Below are positions 5,983 to 8,916 of a DNA stretch of 8,916 nt, piece after piece. The stretch spans positions 1-8,916 of the forward strand of contig DAHXOQ010000104.1 of assembly GCA_027364815.1 (NCBI GenBank), given 5' to 3'. This stretch comes from Acidobacteriaceae bacterium. GTDB lineage: Bacteria > Acidobacteriota > Terriglobia > Terriglobales > Acidobacteriaceae. The notes below the pieces were generated by a model. The model had not been told where the DNA came from and did no database searches. It saw only the letters and a list, made by a program, of their open reading frames with translations. Within the stretch, counting starts at the first letter, position 1. Each line of letters begins with the position of its first letter. The position numbers and the translations under genes are program-made.

Positions 5983-6912
5983 TTATTTTGTCTTGCGTGT
6001 TCTATGCAAACCGGAGCGCCCCATGAGAAACCTGCGAAATTCAGAGGCCAGCCCTTGAGGCTCGGGCCCGGATTTGTAAGCAATCAGGAATTTGCGTTGA
6101 ATATCTAAGCCTTCGATCTCGACAATTTTGAAATTGTTATTGAGCCTTAAATCCTTGGTGAGAGCCCAGCGTGAGACGAATCCGATTCCGAGACCGGCTT
6201 CAACGGCTGATTTGATGGCTTCAGTTGAATCCAGTTCCATCACGATTTGTAGCGCGCTCCTTTTGACATTTTGGCGCTCAAGCGCCATTTCAATCACATG
6301 CCTTGTGCCTGAACCTCGCTCCCGCATCAGCAAGGGGGTGTTGGCCAATTCAGCACAGGAGATGAGATTACGCTCAGCCAATTCGTGCGCGGTGGAAGCT
6401 ATCAAAACCAGTTCATCTTCAAGAAACGGCTCTGTCTTTACGTCGCGGCTTCGCGCCGGTCCCTCGATGAATCCCAGGGCTATTTTCTGCTGCTCCACTG
6501 CATCAACAATATGTTCTGTGTTGCCGCTGATCAACGTCGGGTGTACACGTGGATACTCGCGCTTGAACTCATTGAGCACGCGTGGCAAAACATACTGTGC
6601 GATTGTGGTGGACGCGCCCAGGGCCAGTTCTCCGGTGTGCTCTCCGCTGGCGCCGGCAATCTCCCGTTCAGCCTGGCTGAGAAGTGCGCTCGCCTGTCGC
6701 GAGAACTCCAGAAGAATCCTTCCAACCTCGGTCAATGCGATGTGTTGTCCGGTCCGATCAAAAAGTTGAACACCGAGATCTTCCTCCAGCGCCTTTATTT
6801 GAAGGCTCACCGCAGGTTGCGTTAGGTACAGCTCTTCCGCCGCCTTCCTGAAGCTGCGTTGTTCAGCAACCGCGCGGAAGACCACTAGACGAAAGTTTTC
6901 GAGAGTTGCCAT
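5983..6912 (-). CDS. LysR-family transcriptional regulator
   Basis: The product has 309 residues from the ATG at 6912, close to the usual 290-330 of the family. An in-frame GTG at 6933 would add 7 residues; neither start has a clear ribosome-binding site, and MATLENFRLVVFRAVAEQ is the usual family N-terminus. The winged helix-turn-helix spans about residues 3-62 (SFRKAAEELYLTQPAVSLQI, then KALEEDLGVQLFDR). A linker helix follows, and the periplasmic-binding-like effector domain runs from about residue 88 (ELALGASTTIAQYVLPRVL) to 295, including the GSGTRH and EAIKSAVEAGLGIGFVS segments typical of CysB/CysL/CbbR-like members. It lies upstream of and on the same strand as the yeeE pair, with a T-N11-A dyad in the gap. 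A role as sulfur-compound-responsive activator of that transporter is a reasonable inference. The effector is unknown. Confidence 0.92.
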   Translation of the reverse strand: MATLENFRLVVFRAVAEQRSFRKAAEELYLTQPAVSLQIKALEEDLGVQLFDRTGQHIALTEVGRILLEFSRQASALLSQAEREIAGASGEHTGELALGASTTIAQYVLPRVLNEFKREYPRVHPTLISGNTEHIVDAVEQQKIALGFIEGPARSRDVKTEPFLEDELVLIASTAHELAERNLISCAELANTPLLMRERGSGTRHVIEMALERQNVKRSALQIVMELDSTEAIKSAVEAGLGIGFVSRWALTKDLRLNNNFKIVEIEGLDIQRKFLIAYKSGPEPQGLASEFRRFLMGRSGLHRTRKTK

Positions 6913-7088
6913 TGGATGGTTGAGCCTGTCCACAATGTGTTTTTAGTGCTGGCCCACAGCTAGTTAACTTAACATGCTGCGGGTCTCAATGTCATTGCGG
7001 GCGCAGCGTAATAAATCGGATGACGCTTCCGTGGATTGGCCAGTCGCAGGAGTAAAAAAATTATCGAGGCGTTTATCTAATCTAAAAA

Positions 7089-7823
7089 CTAGTCAACGCG
7101 GACAAGGATGCAGGTGATGTTGTCGTTGCCGCCGGCTTTGTTGGCGGCTTTGACTAACTGCGTGCAAAGCTCTTCAAGTGGGAGGTTGGATTTGAGGTGG
7201 GCTTCGATCTGCGCGTCCGTGAGCTCGCGGGTGAGACCGTCAGAACAGAGAAGGAAGAGATCGCCGGCTTCTGCTTCTATCTCGAAGACGTCGGGTGTGA
7301 CCTGGCATTGCGTACCGAGTGCGCGGGTGATGACGTTCCTCAGGGGTGAACGCAAGGCTTCGGTTTTGGTCATGCGGCCACTGCGGACCTGCTCTTCGAC
7401 GAGGGAGTGGTCGAGGGTGACCTGGCGAAGACGATCCTTGCGCAGCATGTAACAGCGGCTGTCGCCCACGTTGAGCACACGAACACGGCGCTCTTCGGCG
7501 ACAAGCGCGACGAGGGTGGTTCCCATACCGCAAAGTTTGTAGTTTTTCTGTGCGCGCTCGTAGATGGCGTGATTGGCCTGGCTCAGTGCCTTGCAGGAAT
7601 CATCAAGGGTCGGAGTGTGCGGTTCGCCATTGCTGAGCAGCCGCATCATCTCGTCTATTGCCAGTGAACTTGCAATCTCCCCCGCTGCTGCGCCGCCCAT
7701 TCCATCGCAAACCAGGTAGACGCCATGCTCGATGGAGTAACCAAATGCATCCTCGTTGGAGGGACGTTTGCGCCCGCGGTCCGTGGCCGCTGCGGCTGTA
7801 AATTGGACGGTTGCCGTCGACAA
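7089..7823 (-). CDS. PP2C/PPM-family serine/threonine protein phosphatase (Stp1-type)
   Basis: The product has 244 residues, the usual size of compact bacterial Stp/PrpC phosphatases. The start is a TTG at 7823 supported by GGAG about 7 bases upstream; a stop lies in frame 14 codons further up and no better start was seen. All metal-binding and catalytic motifs are present in order: DRGRKRPSNEDAF (D25), VCDGMGG (D40), GMGTTLVAL, VGDSRCYMLR (D121), LDHSLVEEQ, ITRALG, LLCSDGLT (D195) and GGNDNITCILV (D234). The enzyme is soluble, with no signal or membrane segment, and would remove phosphate from Ser/Thr (usually reversing Hanks-type kinases) using two Mn/Mg ions. No partner kinase lies in the window. 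The gene is flanked by intergenic gaps of about 140-180 bp on both sides, so it is probably monocistronic. Confidence 0.95.
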   Translation of the reverse strand: MSTATVQFTAAAATDRGRKRPSNEDAFGYSIEHGVYLVCDGMGGAAAGEIASSLAIDEMMRLLSNGEPHTPTLDDSCKALSQANHAIYERAQKNYKLCGMGTTLVALVAEERRVRVLNVGDSRCYMLRKDRLRQVTLDHSLVEEQVRSGRMTKTEALRSPLRNVITRALGTQCQVTPDVFEIEAEAGDLFLLCSDGLTRELTDAQIEAHLKSNLPLEELCTQLVKAANKAGGNDNITCILVRVD

Positions 7824-7926
7824 TTGACTCTCCGAGGAGGGGGTGAGAAATATCAGCTCAACTCAACTAGTTTACACGGACTTCACAGTAATGAAACGGG
7901 TATGTAACAGGATTGCGGCTGATTCA

Positions 7927-7945
7927 GGGCAGAAATCTCCTGCCC
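7927..7945 (-). terminator. Short hairpin after the propeller-like gene
   Basis: GGGCAG (7927-7932) and CTGCCC (7940-7945) pair around a 7-base loop, 21 bases beyond the stop of the leftward gene ending at 7967. No T-run follows, so termination is only possible, not shown. Confidence 0.3.
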
Positions 7946-7966
7946 GGCGCGCAGCAAGCGCAGAGT

Positions 7967-8916
7967 TCAGGGTTGGTTGGCGCTGGTATTGAGGGTAGGA
8001 GGAGCATCGAGATCCCAAACATCGATGGAGCCGGCGTGGAGCACAGCGATGCGCTTTCCTGAGGCTGAGAGGGCCACGTTGCCGCCGGCATCCAGAATCG
8101 GGCTCGCCGTGGCTGTCAGGACCACATGGCCGGTTACCGAGTCATAGACGCTGACCCGCTGCGCTTTGATGTCTTCAGGATCGAACGGTGAACTGGCGCT
8201 GATTGAATGGTTGACGGCGAGGCTTTCCCTGGCCACACGCAGGCCGCTCCTTGCGCGCACCAGGTGTGGCCAGATGGTGCCGCTTGGCGCGCTCAGCTCC
8301 CAAAGATGCTTGCCTTCTGTGGTCAGCGCAATCAGCCTGGAGGTACCCATCTCCGTGCAGACTGTGGCCATCAACTCATCGTCGGCGACAAACTCCAGAG
8401 TAGGCAGACACGCAGATTGAACAGTGCCGATGCGCTTGATTCCCCCGCTGAAATAGTAGAGATTGAGCGACCAATCCAACCCACGCTCGCGCAGTGATTC
8501 CAAATAGCCCGAAGAGTTGATGGGCAACTGGACGGCCGAGTGCACGCGGCTTACCAACAGTACTTTGCCACTGGCGCGCTCAAGGATGCGCACGACCATC
8601 TCCTCTGCTTCTTCCGCATGTGATTCTTCAGCAGATTGCGGGGATGGCGTTTGCTGCGTATCGTTCTCCTCTGCCTGACCACCGCCGGAGTTGAAGCTCA
8701 GCTTGTCCTTCGTGTTGGCTTCCGGACCATCACGCGTCTTGAGCTGTGAACTTGAGCCTGAAGTAGAGGAAGCTGAACTGGCTCCATTGCCGCTGCTATT
8801 TTGCGTCACTACCGGCTCGCGGGAGTTGGTGACAAGAAATTTGCCCAGTGGGTCAACACTGATGCTGGCCAGCGTACCGGGAAAACGCAGCACTGGTTTG
8901 AGTTTGAGCGTTAGAT
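7967..8916 (-). CDS. WD40/beta-propeller-like protein, C-terminal part
   Basis: The frame is open to the right edge of the window. 315 residues are visible and the true start lies outside; the GTG at 8893 is internal because propeller-like sequence (TLKLKPVLRFPGTLASISVDPLGKF) runs through it. Repeated blade-like units with the pattern 'hydrophobic strand, SxSGKxxAV, strand, DVWDLD' are visible (for example NVALSASGKRIAVL then GSIDVWDLD near the C-terminus, and TLEFVADDELMATVC). A low-complexity S/G/T/Q/E-rich linker of about 70 residues (8600-8812) interrupts the first visible blade. Localisation cannot be judged without the N-terminus. Function is unknown; propellers of this type are usually binding scaffolds. 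It lies upstream of the PP2C gene but is separated from it by a 143-bp gap. Confidence 0.65.
   Translation of the reverse strand, partial: LTLKLKPVLRFPGTLASISVDPLGKFLVTNSREPVVTQNSSGNGASSASSTSGSSSQLKTRDGPEANTKDKLSFNSGGGQAEENDTQQTPSPQSAEESHAEEAEEMVVRILERASGKVLLVSRVHSAVQLPINSSGYLESLRERGLDWSLNLYYFSGGIKRIGTVQSACLPTLEFVADDELMATVCTEMGTSRLIALTTEGKHLWELSAPSGTIWPHLVRARSGLRVARESLAVNHSISASSPFDPEDIKAQRVSVYDSVTGHVVLTATASPILDAGGNVALSASGKRIAVLHAGSIDVWDLDAPPTLNTSANQP

Noticed and set aside
6963..6973. 11-bp palindrome GTTAACTTAAC upstream of lysR as an autoregulatory operator
   Set aside because: It is short, AT-rich and unlike the dyad found upstream of yeeE, so it has no independent support.
7048..7064. 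Run of seven T (minus strand) after the phosphatase gene as an intrinsic terminator
   Set aside because: No convincing stem precedes the T-run; only scattered 3-4 bp pairings could be formed.

Overview
The window fits a chromosomal segment of a soil-type Acidobacteriota (Terriglobia-like) bacterium. This is inferred from gene content: a secreted YXWGXW-repeat, Q-rich lipoprotein, a Tat-exported amidohydrolase relic, a CapA-like protein with a long tail, an LVIVD-repeat secreted protein and WD40/propeller proteins. No mobile element, CRISPR array, tRNA or rRNA was seen. Both ends cut through genes.

Layout. Bases 1-482 (+) hold the C-terminal end of a CapA-family metallophosphoesterase-like protein. 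Convergent to it at 499-903 (-) is a Tat-signal amidohydrolase reduced to its two ends by an in-frame internal deletion. Bases 904-1169 are a divergent intergenic region. Bases 1170-2351 (+) encode a lipoprotein with WxPGxW repeats and a polyglutamine tail. Bases 2352-2706 are non-coding but structured: a hairpin right after the lipoprotein gene, a palindrome followed by a T-run, and a long perfect inverted repeat (16-bp arms).

From 2707 to the right edge every gene lies on the minus strand. In transcription order from the right they are: a WD40/propeller-like protein (5' end outside the window), a Stp1-type PP2C phosphatase, a LysR-type regulator, a split YeeE/YedE (thiosulfate/sulfur-compound transporter) pair, a putative outer-membrane beta-barrel protein whose start overlaps the end of the second YeeE gene, and a secreted LVIVD-repeat protein.

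The most coherent system is lysR - yeeE(a) - yeeE(b) - beta-barrel (3666-6912). A symmetric T-N11-A site (TATTCA-N7-TGAATA) sits about 40 bp upstream of the first yeeE start and is a good candidate for the LysR-type operator. The two YeeE/YedE halves are spaced by 4 bp and the barrel gene overlaps the second, so the set probably forms one transcript. Inner-membrane uptake of a sulfur compound may therefore be coupled to an outer-membrane channel. That functional link is inference, not something the sequence proves.
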